Below, piece by piece: positions 24,293-34,114 of a stretch of 64,000 nt of DNA (its first letter is position 1; each line of letters begins with the position of its first letter). A program made the position numbers and the translations under genes. A model generated the notes under the pieces. It was not told the origin of the DNA. It did not search any database and worked only from the letters and a program-made list of their open reading frames with translations. The stretch is from Heterostelium album PN500 (Eukaryota; Evosea; Eumycetozoa; Acytosteliales; Acytosteliaceae): NCBI RefSeq assembly GCF_000004825.1, contig NW_008805078.1, forward strand, positions 1,020,069-1,084,068, given 5' to 3'.

Positions 24293-24610
24293 CTATAAAT
24301 ATATATATATTTGCAAGATATATAAAAATAATGTTCAACAAAACTACTACTAATAAATAAAAATAAAAATAAAATTCAAAAAAAATAAAATAAAAAATAA
24401 AAAAAACAAAAAGAAGGGTATTTATAAAAAGTTCAATAATCAATCAATTAATATATGAAGGTTGGTTGATTGATTTATAATCGTGTTGATTCAAATCTGT
24501 TTTTCATTTCAATGAATTCATCATATTTAATGTTCAAATGTAATGCTTGTTGTTTTTTGTTTCGTATTCTATAATTATCATATATATAAGGTTGTTTTTG
24601 TTTGTATTGT
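24293..24610. other. intergenic
   Basis: Spacer between the mrpl52 stop and the cwc2 start on the same (minus) strand. It is A/T-rich with an A-run near 24378-24412, and presumably holds the cwc2 promoter and the mrpl52 3' end. Confidence 0.5.
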
Positions 24611-25195
24611 TTATTGTTTTGGTGTATTTTCATTCTTTTCTTTAAATAATTTCTCCATTTGAACCTTCTTTTGTTTCTTCTCGGCAATCTTTTGATCAAT
24701 CTTTTCTTTGAATGCATCGATTTGCATTGTTACCATACTTTGTTCTGCGATGACTTCTTTCTTCAATTCGTTGATAATATTCTCTCTGTTTGCTCTAACT
24801 GTTTGCCATTTCATTTGTTTTGGTGTTACTGGTGCTGGTCTACCATCTAATGATTGATTATATATTATATTATATTAGTTAATTCATTCTAACCTAAATA
24901 TTCAACAATAACGACTGATTGATGTTCTTTGTTGTTTATTCTTATATATAAGAATCATTCATACCTGCATAATGAAAATCTGGTAAATCATGTAATGGAC
25001 CATCTGTAATATAGATTAATGTCAAAAATGATAAGTAAACTGTTTGTCGATCTGTCAAGTAAAAATGACTGAAGTCATAATCATACCTTCATTTCCACTT
25101 CTCATTCTATTATTATCGATTCTAAACTTTTCACCGGCTCTGGTGATACATGAACTTCTCAAAAGAAGTGATCTTCTGATCATCAAACTATTCAT
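24611..25195 (-). CDS. mrpl52: mitochondrial large-subunit ribosomal protein mL52 (MRPL52), 127 aa
   Basis: Three exons join in phase: 25195-25087, 25003-24965 and 24846-24611. The tiny middle exon of 39 nt encodes DGPLHDLPDFHYA, and the next exon opens with DGRPAPVT. Together these give the hallmark 'GPL..LPD..YADGRPAP' block of mL52. The basic N-terminus (MNSLMIRRSLLLRSS) fits a mitochondrial targeting sequence, and the C-terminal half is a long charged helix, as in other family members. The length is normal. Both introns fall next to the signature block, so a gene finder could easily miss this gene. Confidence 0.93.
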
Positions 25196-25544
25196 TCTAT
25201 AGCGATAGTGTTTATATATATATTTGTTACAATTAATGAAATTAAAATAATCTGATTAGATTTCGTTTTTTCATTTTAATTTTTTAAAAAGTTTTTTATG
25301 TTTTTTTTTTTTTGAACAAAATTAAATATTTTCTTTTCTGATTAACAATAAAAACGTTCCTATATATATATAATAACTAAAGAATAACTAATTTAATACT
25401 ATAAGTAATGCTAATGATGATAAAATATAACAATGTTCTTTATTTTGTTTGTTTAGTTGATAAATACATATTTTAATTGATTTAAATTGATTATTTTATA
25501 TATATTAAAGTGTTACTATTTAACACTCTGCTCTACTTAAAGAT
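25196..25544. other. spacer between mrpl52 and the retroelement; possible LTR remnant
   Basis: On the minus strand the retroelement stop codon is followed by a purine-rich GTAGAGCAGAG and then TGTTAAATAGTAACA at about 25514-25528, which would fit a polypurine tract and the TG start of a 3' LTR. No second LTR copy is visible in the window, so the right-hand boundary of such an LTR cannot be fixed. Confidence 0.35.
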
Positions 25545-27596
25545 TTACTTCTTCTTCTTTGATTGGATTTGTTGTTTCTTGTTGTTTTCATATTCTTTAA
25601 TAAGATCTTTAGCATGATCCATGTTCTTTGAGTATTGCCATGTAGCTTTGTCTAAAGGATAGCCAAGCCATTTGATTTGATACTGCTTCTTCTTTCTGTA
25701 CATTCGATCTCCAATGATTTGTTCTATTTCAAACTCTTCTTCATTGTCAATGATATCTGGTTCAATACCTTTAACTAATGATTCATTGTCTTTGTTTAAC
25801 TTGAACTGTACTAATTGATTAATATTGAAAACTTTGTGTCGCTTTGTTGTGTAATCCAATTCTAGTTCTACGTTGATACCATTATTGAATATCTTGGTGA
25901 TCTTGAACGGTCCACGATTCTTATTATTAATTGATCCTGTGTTTGTGTTCCAATCAACTTCTAAATTGATAAATTCATCTTTGACAAACATCCAATCTCC
26001 AATCTGATAAGTCGGTTTGTTCTTGATGGTTCCATCTGCTTCCAACATATCTAATTGTTTATCCAACAAACTGTCTTTGACCATCTCTCTGATCCATTCT
26101 CTATTCGATGTATTATTGTTTCTAAACATGTTAATTGGCGATACAGGAATGTATCCCAGCACTACTTCGAAAGGTGATAGTTTGATTGTTGAATTATAGG
26201 TTGAATTGATCGCGAATTGAATATTCTTAATTTCTTCATCCCACTTGTCTTTGAACTCCAACGATAGCTTCCTGAGCATAGATCTGATTCTCCTATTAGT
26301 GCGCTCGCTCTGGCCATCTGATTGCGGATGTCTAGGTACGGACATTCTTAGTTTTGATCCTACTTTCTTAAAGAGTTCTAACCACAGTTCACTTGTAAAG
26401 CGAGTATCACGATCGCTTACAATTGATAACGGCAATCCAAACAATGAGAACACATGTTGATGAATTAACTTTGCTGTACCCAATGCTGTGATTTCCTTCG
26501 TAGTTGGAATGATAGTTGTATATTTCGAAAATCGATCCACCACTACCAAAACATAATCATAACCATTAACGCTCTTTGGTAATTCCATGAAATCCATCGA
26601 AATATCCACACCAACTCCTTCTGCTATCTCCAAAGGTTGTATGTTAACCTTCCTTTTCAATTCCACTCGATTCTGTTGACATTCCACGCAATGTTCACAG
26701 TAATCCTTCACCTTGTCATATAGATTGCGAGCATAGTAATTCGACTTCAACCTAACCCACGTTCTTAAAGTATCTCCATGACCACAGTAAGTACTTCCAT
26801 GAGCTTCCGTTATTACTTCTTTAATATGCTTTTCATCTACCAAAAGTAATCTTTCATTGAAATTCTTATCCAAGATAAAAATTAATCCATTACTTTCTCT
26901 CCATGATTCCTTGTGACGTAACTTTACCAATTCGACATCCTTACTTGACTTATAACTGTTCTTAATCTCGTCCAAGTAACTGAAATCCAATGGTATCTGG
27001 TAACACTGAAGTCTAGACAGCACATCTGCTCCCACGTTGTTCTTTCCTTCAATGTGATTGATTTCATAGTTGAATTGCGACAACACTTCCAATGCCTTGA
27101 GCTGATCCTTCGTCAAGATTGCTTGATCTTTCAAATACAAGAGATTGAAATGATCTGTGTATATATTTAACTTTGGTCCTAACAAAATATCTGAATGTTT
27201 CTTCAAAAAGTATTTGATTGCCAACAGTTCACGTGCGCCAATCGACTTGATCTGCTCTCCTGGTTTCAGCCTTCTTCCACTGAACAACACTGGTTTCAAC
27301 ACTCCTTTCTCATCTTTCTGACAGATCACCACGCTTATACCGATATCGCTTGCATCTGTATAAACAAAGTACTCCTTTGTTGGATCCGGCAACATTAGAT
27401 CTACTGTATTTTTCAACTCTTTTCGCAATAAATCGAATTCTCTCTTTGCTTCGTCATTTATTTCGAAATCTGTCTTGAAAACTCTAAGTTCTTCTAAGTG
27501 TTTGGTCTTTTCAACAAACTTGTCAACAAACTTTCGATAATAATTAAAAAATCCCAAAGTTCGCTGTACTTGTTTTGGTGTTGTTGGATACTCCAT
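25545..27596 (-). CDS. retroelement pol, 3' part: RT end, RNase H, integrase, chromodomain (683 codons)
   Basis: Begins in the RT thumb/connection (RTLGFFNYYRKFVDKF). RNase H follows with catalytic acids in YTDASDIG, ARELLAIKYFL, IYTDHFNLLYL and GADVLSRL. The integrase zinc site has its His in the HGSTYCGHG region and CEHCVEC; the core has Asp in VDISMDFMELP, Asp in IVSDRDTRF and Glu in GQSERTNRR. The last 60 residues (FEIEQIIGDRMYRKKKQY, IKWLGYPLDKATW) are a chromodomain, expected to guide integration to marked chromatin. All catalytic residues are present. The apparent start Met lies within RT, and the frame continues upstream without stop to about 27705, where it should join the protease/RT reading frame. 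Confidence 0.88.
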   Translation of the reverse strand: MEYPTTPKQVQRTLGFFNYYRKFVDKFVEKTKHLEELRVFKTDFEINDEAKREFDLLRKELKNTVDLMLPDPTKEYFVYTDASDIGISVVICQKDEKGVLKPVLFSGRRLKPGEQIKSIGARELLAIKYFLKKHSDILLGPKLNIYTDHFNLLYLKDQAILTKDQLKALEVLSQFNYEINHIEGKNNVGADVLSRLQCYQIPLDFSYLDEIKNSYKSSKDVELVKLRHKESWRESNGLIFILDKNFNERLLLVDEKHIKEVITEAHGSTYCGHGDTLRTWVRLKSNYYARNLYDKVKDYCEHCVECQQNRVELKRKVNIQPLEIAEGVGVDISMDFMELPKSVNGYDYVLVVVDRFSKYTTIIPTTKEITALGTAKLIHQHVFSLFGLPLSIVSDRDTRFTSELWLELFKKVGSKLRMSVPRHPQSDGQSERTNRRIRSMLRKLSLEFKDKWDEEIKNIQFAINSTYNSTIKLSPFEVVLGYIPVSPINMFRNNNTSNREWIREMVKDSLLDKQLDMLEADGTIKNKPTYQIGDWMFVKDEFINLEVDWNTNTGSINNKNRGPFKITKIFNNGINVELELDYTTKRHKVFNINQLVQFKLNKDNESLVKGIEPDIIDNEEEFEIEQIIGDRMYRKKKQYQIKWLGYPLDKATWQYSKNMDHAKDLIKEYENNKKQQIQSKKKK

Positions 27597-27699
27597 TCTA
27601 TCCAGTATCTCTGTCTTCTTACTACTACTATTAATGATATTCTCTCTTATTGTTCTACCTAATATTTCTATCTCTAATCTAAATAACTTTAACTTCTTT

Positions 27700-28938
27700 C
27701 TACTTAAATATATTTGTCTCTCTACATCTAATCAACATTCTGATTACTCTAACTACATTCTCTTCTAACGTCACATCGCCACTAATGAGATCATCGAAAT
27801 AATTTTTTACTATGTCACTAAAATTCTCTTCGATAAACTCTGCGAATCTTGCTGGTGCTCCATTCAAACCCATAGCCATACGTAAATACCAGTAAATGCC
27901 TTTACGGGTCCTGAATGCTGTATATTTCCTTGACTCCAAATCCATCTTAACATGAAAGTAACCTTTTACGACGTCTCCGATGCTAAAATATTTACATCCT
28001 CTCAAACTATTGATTACTTCATCCACAACTGGAATCTTGTACTCTAATTCTACTGTCGCATCATTTAACTTCTTAAAATGATTTACTAATCTATCAAACA
28101 CATTATTCTTATAAACTGCAAATATTGGTGATTCTACTACTTGATCTAAAAACTCTTCTGGTACTTTCTCTACTATTCCTAACTCTTCTAACTCGTCTAC
28201 TTTCATCTGTATATCCATCTCTTCCTTGTAAGATCGTCTGAACTGATGTTGTTTCTTCACCACAGCATCTTTCTTCAACACAATCTTATGAATGATATCA
28301 TTATCTCTTTCCATGATTTTGAAGTTTGGCGGTTTCTCTACTATAACATCACTAAAGATTTCCACCATCCTCTTCTCCAATCCCTCTAAATCTTCTTTAA
28401 CTATTAACTCTCTTACTTCCTCTAATATCTCTTTCTCATTATTATTATTTACTTTACTATCTACTACTATTTCTTTATCTACTTTCTGATTTACTACTAC
28501 TATCTCTACTCCATTGAACTCTAAATACCACTTCTTATTTCTTATTTCTATCTTCATCTCTAACTCTTGAAGTATATCTGATCCGAAAATGATCTCGATA
28601 TCTTCTTCTATATCTATTATGTTTAATTCTACATTATATGTTTTTTTATTTATTATTTCTGCTGATACGGCTTTATTTATTATTTTATTTTTATCTTCTA
28701 ATGGAATTTTTATTATTTTATTTTTTATATTTTTTATTTTATCTATTTTATTTATATATTTATTATTTAAGAGTGATTTTGTTGCGCCTGTATCAATTAT
28801 TATTTTTCTTTTTATTTTATTTATTTCTAATTCTATTATTAAATGATTATTATTTATTTCTAACATTAAAATTTCTTCTTCTATCTTTTCTTTTTCTTTT
28901 TCACCTTCCACCACTTCCTTCACCTCCGACAACCCCAC
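27700..28938 (-). CDS. retroelement pol, 5' part: protease and RT (412 codons, no ATG)
   Basis: The open frame starts at a GTG after an in-frame TGA, so it has no proper start of its own. The aspartic protease is seen at IIIDTGATKSLL, with a following IIFGSDILQELEM block. The RT begins about residue 200 (HKIVLKKDAVVKKQHQFRRS) and includes the CKYFSIGDVVKGYFHVKMD and KNYFDDLISG motifs, with both catalytic Asp of YFDD. The frame ends at a TAG right after NIFK. The bases beyond it continue the RT in the frame of the downstream part (SRKKLKLFRLEIEILG), so a single extra T in the TTT at about 27700-27706 explains the split. A programmed shift at this place would be unusual for Ty3/gypsy elements. 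Confidence 0.85.
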   Translation of the reverse strand: MGLSEVKEVVEGEKEKEKIEEEILMLEINNNHLIIELEINKIKRKIIIDTGATKSLLNNKYINKIDKIKNIKNKIIKIPLEDKNKIINKAVSAEIINKKTYNVELNIIDIEEDIEIIFGSDILQELEMKIEIRNKKWYLEFNGVEIVVVNQKVDKEIVVDSKVNNNNEKEILEEVRELIVKEDLEGLEKRMVEIFSDVIVEKPPNFKIMERDNDIIHKIVLKKDAVVKKQHQFRRSYKEEMDIQMKVDELEELGIVEKVPEEFLDQVVESPIFAVYKNNVFDRLVNHFKKLNDATVELEYKIPVVDEVINSLRGCKYFSIGDVVKGYFHVKMDLESRKYTAFRTRKGIYWYLRMAMGLNGAPARFAEFIEENFSDIVKNYFDDLISGDVTLEENVVRVIRMLIRCRETNIFK

Positions 28939-29123
28939 GCAACTCTCCTTATTCTCGATTCATTTCGAACTTTTCACCGTCTCCCCCGCTGATGTACAGT
29001 TCTTACTGATATGCGATAGATGGTTGATGAAAAGACAAAATCTCTTCATCACCAAATTAATCAAAAGAGCTGTATTTAAATAGATATAAAACAACTAAAT
29101 TTGTACAAATATTTTTAAAAAAA

Positions 29124-29989
29124 ATGTATAATACTAAATTAATTTTATCATTATTGGTCACTTTATATGCTGTGATCCAAGTCACTATTGCTGACGATAA
29201 TTGTTTTTTGACAACTAGCACTCAAATCTATAATTTCAATGTATTGTATGTTATCTATCTATTTAATTACTCAAATACAATAATATTCATATTTCACTTT
29301 TTTTATTCTCAAGAAAAAATCAAACATTCACCTTCACAGATTCAGGTAAGAACATCTACTATTTCAACATTTGTGGAATCAATCAAAGATGTACTGCGGT
29401 CAATCCTAACAGTGGTGCCTGTCAAACTGGATATGAAAGCCAAATGCTTTCCAACTGTGGTATAGCAAACCAATATGTTCGTCCATTGGGTAAGTTTAGT
29501 TTAGATTATTCTTATCTCGTCAAATTAATTATTAACTCTTTTTAAATGTTTTATAAAATATTAGCAAATGGAGCCGCTGGTGGTTCTCTTCTATACACTG
29601 GTGGAACTTCCTGTAAGTCAGGTACCATTTCCAGATCGACAACCATCGAAATGGTATGTTCTACTGGATCGACCAGAGTTGTTTCTGCTGTTGAAACTTC
29701 TACCTGTAAATATGTCATCACACTTGACAGTCCATTGGCATGTGGAACACCAGTTCCAATTACCACCACTACCACCACCACCACATCGACCACCGGTTCA
29801 CAAACCACTGGATCTCAAGTCACTACCACTGGAGGAAGTACCACCGATAAGAACATCATCACCACCACCGGTAGTATCACCAATCAAGCGGTCTCAACTA
29901 CCGGTAGCATTGGTACCAGCACCGGTCGTATCTCAACCTCTGGAAGTCTTTCTTCGGCCACCGCTCAACCTCCACAACAACAAGAATAA
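29124..29989 (+). CDS. secreted MRH (mannose-6-phosphate receptor homology) domain protein with Thr/Ser-rich tail, 240 aa
   Basis: Three exons, 29124-29245, 29314-29489 and 29565-29989, join in phase. Signal peptide (residues 1-23, ending near TIADD). Residues 30-170 show the MRH fold pattern: YNFNVLKNQTFTF, YYFNICG, a Cys-x-Ala pattern to GACQTG, then GGSLLYTGGTSC, RSTTIEMVC and ETSTCKYVITLDSPLAC. The Gln, Arg, Glu and Tyr used for mannose binding in this family seem to be present. The last 70 residues are a Thr/Ser/Gly tail, probably O-glycosylated, with no membrane or GPI segment. The product is thus likely a soluble or extracellular mannose-type lectin. Its start lies right next to the truncated end of the retroelement. 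Confidence 0.78.
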
Positions 29990-30076
29990 ATAACATTAAA
30001 TAATTATCACTTTATTAATTTATTTATTAATATTCATTTATATTATTATTTAACTAATTAAAGTTAAATAAAAATA

Positions 30077-30359
30077 TCATTTTACAAAATTTTTATTATC
30101 GGTATCTTTACTACCTGGAGGTTCAAGTTTGAACTTGACATCGCCAACCTCTACATTTGAACTGTAGTCTCTTAAGAGACTCCAAATGTCGATTGCACCT
30201 TGTTCATTTGTCACAAACAAATCATAGCTTTCCTTGCCACGGTATAGAAGAAAAGGTTGTTGGCTTGCTCATATTAGAGTTGGCCTCGATTGCCTCTCGA
30301 AGTTTCTCAAACATAGTTTCCTGCTTTTACTGTGTAATGTTGGAGTTGCAAAGCGTCAT
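30077..30359 (-). pseudogene. small pseudogene remnant, family not recognised
   Basis: On the minus strand an ATG at 30359 opens MTLCNSNITQ, followed by an in-frame TAA, then KQETMFEKLREAIEAN and SNMSKPTTF. One extra T in the TTTT at about 30256-30259 shifts the frame. The reading then goes on as LLYRGKESYDLFVTNEQGAI and DIWSLLRDYSSN, to EPPGSKDT and a TGA at 30077. The protein-like composition in two frames, joined exactly at a homopolymer, speaks for a decayed gene of about 100 codons. An intron removing the TAA is possible, but no good donor is seen. Confidence 0.5.
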
Positions 30360-30696
30360 TTTAATAAAGAATAGTTATTGTGGAAGAAAAAAGGGGTTTC
30401 TGCAGAGAAATTATGAAAAATACACAGCTGGTATGTCTAGACCAAAATCAAAAATCAAAAAAATTTGGAATCTAAAATAAAACGTTACATACATTTAATA
30501 AAAAATGTTCCTTATCAAAGTAAAAAAAAATAATAAAAAAAATACAATATGGATCACACACATTTTGACTGTTTTGATAAAAATAAAAATCTAATATAGA
30601 AAATAAAAAAAAAACTAAGTTATTAACAAACTTGCTCCAATAAGATATTGTATTTTATTATTTTAAAAAAATGATAAAAGTTAAACAATCATTTAT
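30360..30696. other. intergenic
   Basis: AT-rich, with many A-runs (30520-30550, 30603-30617). Nothing that I can name. Confidence 0.45.
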
Positions 30697-31035
30697 TTAG
30701 ATATAAAAAAGTGTGATGTTATCATACTGATAGAGCGATGTGGTGCTCGATAGATTTGGTATGAGCTGATCAATTGTAAAAAGTACATCTTCTCGCTTTG
30801 AGGATTTAGTTTTCTCTATATCTACTAGATATGATCTACATAGTGTTCTACTGATATACTTGAACCACTCTCTACACACCAACGAATAATCTACAATACC
30901 GATCTTTTCTGAATACAACTTTTTAAATCTATCATTTACAACAGTTATTCTAAACTGTTTTTCTGCCCAATTCAATCGTTTACCTATTAGGTGATCAATT
31001 ATTTGGTAATGAATAGCATGTATTTGTATTGTCAT
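30697..31035 (-). CDS. F-box-like short protein, probable fragment of the dictyostelid F-box/LRR family, 112 aa
   Basis: The ATG at 31035 opens a single exon. The segment IGIVDYSLVCREWFKYISRT matches the core of the degenerate F-box found at the start of many dictyostelid F-box/FNIP/LRR proteins (SLVCK.WF..I). Instead of going on into repeats, the protein stops soon after, at SLYQYDNITLFYI. It therefore looks like a 3'-truncated family member or a stand-alone F-box relic. It lies inside an island of mobile and broken genes. Function is not inferred beyond possible Skp1 binding. Confidence 0.5.
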   Translation of the reverse strand: MTIQIHAIHYQIIDHLIGKRLNWAEKQFRITVVNDRFKKLYSEKIGIVDYSLVCREWFKYISRTLCRSYLVDIEKTKSSKREDVLFTIDQLIPNLSSTTSLYQYDNITLFYI

Positions 31036-31544
31036 TTTCAATAAAAGAATATGAATAACTAAAAAAATAAAAATGTATATCTTTTACAAAAAATCAAATT
31101 TCATTGCTCACAACTAGTTTTTATAATCACTAACTCATCTCTAAATTATCAAAAAACAATCATCTTTTCTAATTTAGTGGTATTGAAAAAAATAACATTA
31201 GAAAGTTTCTTGTCAATCAAAAATAGAAAAACTATTTATTAATTATTATTATTTTTTGTTTTTAATATTAAAAAATCTTATACAACCATCACAAATTCAC
31301 TATCTTTTATTTATTCATTCTTTATCAAACATAATTCTCTCAACTTATTATTATAAACTTTTTATTCAAATATTTTTTTTTTTTAGAACTATTGTTTTTT
31401 TAAATTTATATTTATAGTTCATAGTCACTCTTTTCTATAGATTTAATTTTGTTTTATTATAAAATCTTTATATTACTTTCTAGATTTTTTTATATTTTTC
31501 ATTAAATACTACTTTTTATTTTTATTATTTATATAATTTATAAA
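31036..31544. other. intergenic
   Basis: Extremely AT-rich 5' spacer with T-runs at 31373-31384 before the next start. No gene is seen. Confidence 0.5.
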
Positions 31545-34114
31545 ATGTCATTCACAACAGAATTTATAAATAAAAATAAAGTCATATCAAATCAAGAGCT
31601 GATTAAGACTTTACAATCAAACAGTATAATAGCTCGTGATTTACAATCACTTTTTATGTTATTTCTATCTCGTTTTTTAATTATGTTTAATCATCTCATT
31701 GGCAGAGATTCAATAGATGATTTTAAGTTTTATATTGATAGTAGTCCTAAAGATTCTATATATTTAAAAGATAATTATTCTCCTAAAAAATATTTAATAT
31801 TAGATTATTCTACTATATTTTATTGTTTAAATCGTTTTTTAAGAAAAAAAGAAAAACCAATAGATAAATTAAAATTCACATTAGATAATAGTAGCAAATA
31901 TGAGAAATCCTATTATTTTGTACTTCAACATGAATTGAATAGGAAAAAATCACAGTAAGTAGACTTTAATTTATAAATCGTTTTTTTTATACCTTTAAAA
32001 TAAATAAATAAATTACAATGATATTTTAAATATAATTTTATTTTAAAGTTTATAGTTGTTTTTTGTTGTTAATCATATTTAGATATATTCTATATATACT
32101 ATAATTGAATATGCTATTATATATTTTTATAATAAACTTAAAAACAAATCATATTTACTTTTATTTTTGTAAAACAAACTAGGAAATTATTTAAAGAAGA
32201 AATTGAAAAGTTTATTAATTCAAATGATAATATAAAAAATGAATTACAAAGACAACCCAACTTCTTTACATCAACACTCAACCAAATAGTGAGCGAGATA
32301 GCAACTTCAACAATGAACCATTTTAATACTCACATTCAACTACTTTTAAAAAATATCATGAAAGCTCTTAATATTATATTCAAACAAATATTAATAAATA
32401 ATAATATTAATAATATTAGCAACTATGAAATTTTCTCATTTCTTATCGAAAAGCGCTTAGTAAGATTTCATTATTTTCTAAATAGTTTGTTTGATCTATA
32501 GTTAACATTTTAAAAATTTTGTAGATTGGTTTTTTTAGTGTTAAACAATATCGTCAAATTGTAAAGTTGTACAACAAGCATCGAAAACTTTCAATTTCAA
32601 TCCAACTAGGTATAGACCACGATATTTTAAAACGTATTTGTTTAGACATTGATTCAGAATTAGTGGTTGCATTAAATGATCTTGATTGGGATTTTAGTAA
32701 GTAAATCAAATATTCTTTATTTCATTTTTTAATAAAAATGTTTATATTAATTTTTAAATATATAAATATTAGCTTCGATTCAATACTTTCGTGAATACGA
32801 TTTTGGACAACTATCAGATTTGAAAATAACATCGAAACATTATGAGTGCAGAATCGATTTCCTATATAGATGTTGTTTGGACATAGTAAAAAGGACCACC
32901 AATAGCAAAATGAATGATTTAACTGAACCATATTTTATGTATAGATTTTTGTTGGAGATTGATTCTGGTATTTATTTATTTTTTAATTAATTTCTATATA
33001 TATATTCCAAGTTATTAACAAATTTTTTTTTTAGAATTAAAAAACTTGCATCGACTTGAAGGTCAAATAGATCATATAGGAATTTTACAGAGACTAGTTG
33101 ATTTTAATATCTATCAGACATTTCCTAAAATGTATAATAATGGGTTTTATGGCGTGGATTCATTTTTCAAGATTAGTCAAATGTTGGAATCAAACCAAAC
33201 ACCACTCGAATACTTTCTATTAAAGGATCCAACTCTCATGAATTCTAATTTTTTATCAGGTTGGGCAGGGGTCAACAAAGATCATTCTGATGGTAGTGTT
33301 TCGGATGGCACTGATTCTGAAATGGGTACTCTGCCCATTTCCCAAGATACCGATGCTGGTGGTACTGTGTCTGTAGCTGATGATTCTGTAATGGATACTC
33401 TGCCCATTTCCCAAGATACCGATACTGGTGGTACTGAGTTTGTAGCTGATGATTCTGTAATGGATACTCTACCCATTCCTCAAGATACCGATGCTGGTAG
33501 TACAATTCCCCTTCCTATAGATAATGAATGTAAATATTTACTAATATTTTTTTTAACCAAATTTTTTTTTTAAATTTAAAACTAATATTTTTTTTTAATA
33601 AAACAAAACAAAAGTTGTACCATCACTTCTATCTAGATTAAATAATGCAATAAAGAATATAATTAAAAAGTCATCTATATATAAAGATCTAACCAATGAT
33701 TTATTGTTTCTTTTCAAACAACTTGTGGAGTTCAAATGCGATGCAATACAGTTTATAATATTAGCAGTTCAAGAGCTAATAAAGCATTTGGAATCCTTCA
33801 CCACAGCATATATACCATTGTTTTATGATCATTTTACCAACATCACCAATCTATTTATTCATCAAATCATTCAATTAATAACTAGCAAATTCATCGATAA
33901 TCACTATTGGTTTATAGATCCAACGAATGGTAATCCCGTGAACCCAACTGGAAACGATGTATTGATCGTCACACATAATCCTTTGTCATCGGTCGACCGT
34001 CAATGGAAACCTACTCAAGAGTCATCAAGTTCTACTATTCCACCCAAGGTTGTTCCACCAAGGTTGTTCATCAGCTTAAACCACCAACAACCGTTAAGGA
34101 AACACTCCTTTTAA
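31545..34114 (+). CDS. large Fanzor-like gene, 5' part: unrecognised helical N-terminal region, interrupted at 34045
   Basis: Six exons keep phase: 31545-31954, 32183-32459, 32525-32696, 32773-32967, 33035-33529 and 33615 onward. The product is mainly helical, rich in Lys, Asn, Ile and Phe, with no signal peptide. Three copies of a 23-residue acidic repeat (MDTLPISQDTD core) lie in exon 5. In the last exon the frame ends at 34114, but a 14-bp tandem duplication (34045-34058 / 34059-34072) sits just before. Without it the frame runs straight on into the next 460 codons. I take this as the N-terminal part of one long gene that reaches 38540; a separate gene is the alternative. No domain is recognised in this part. 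Confidence 0.55.
33322..33510 (+). repeat. 69-bp tandem repeat, nearly 3 copies, in frame
   Basis: Copies start at 33322, 33391 and 33460, each opening with ATGG(G/A)TACTCT. The unit of 23 codons encodes an acidic, Thr/Ser-rich block (M-[GD]-TLPI-[SP]-QDTD). Copies differ by only a few bases, so the array is young; it lies in exon 5 of the Fanzor-like gene. Confidence 0.85.
34045..34072 (+). repeat. 14-bp direct duplication that breaks the reading frame
   Basis: CAAGGTTGTTCCAC (34045-34058) is followed at once by CAAGGTTGTTCATC (34059-34072). One unit is 14 bp, not a multiple of three, and shifts the frame. Reading with a single unit joins both flanking frames (…PPKVVHQLKPPTTVKE). Confidence 0.8.

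Larger units (their letters stand above)
25514..29060 (-). mobile_element. 5'-truncated Ty3/gypsy chromodomain retrotransposon (chromovirus)
   Basis: Read on the minus strand the element gives, in order: a remnant of the Gag zinc knuckle (28996-29037), protease (DTG), reverse transcriptase (YFDD), RNase H, integrase with zinc site and DDE triad, and a C-terminal chromodomain. The order PR-RT-RH-IN and the chromodomain define a chromovirus, as known from Skipper-type elements of dictyostelids. Most of Gag and the 5' LTR are missing; the 5' break is near 29040-29100, next to the start of the MRH-domain gene. A purine tract and a TG-starting inverted repeat near 25514-25540 could mark the 3' LTR. 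Two lesions (an in-frame TGA before the protease and a one-base shift in RT) suggest that the copy is not autonomous. Confidence 0.85.

Noticed and set aside
27706-27760. Programmed frameshift in the retroelement RT
   Set aside because: Known Ty3/gypsy recoding lies at the gag-pol border, not within RT; a mutation or sequence error is simpler.
34049-34062. GT...AG segment as an intron
   Set aside because: Only 14 nt, far below the length of any spliceosomal intron in these organisms; it is one unit of a tandem duplication.
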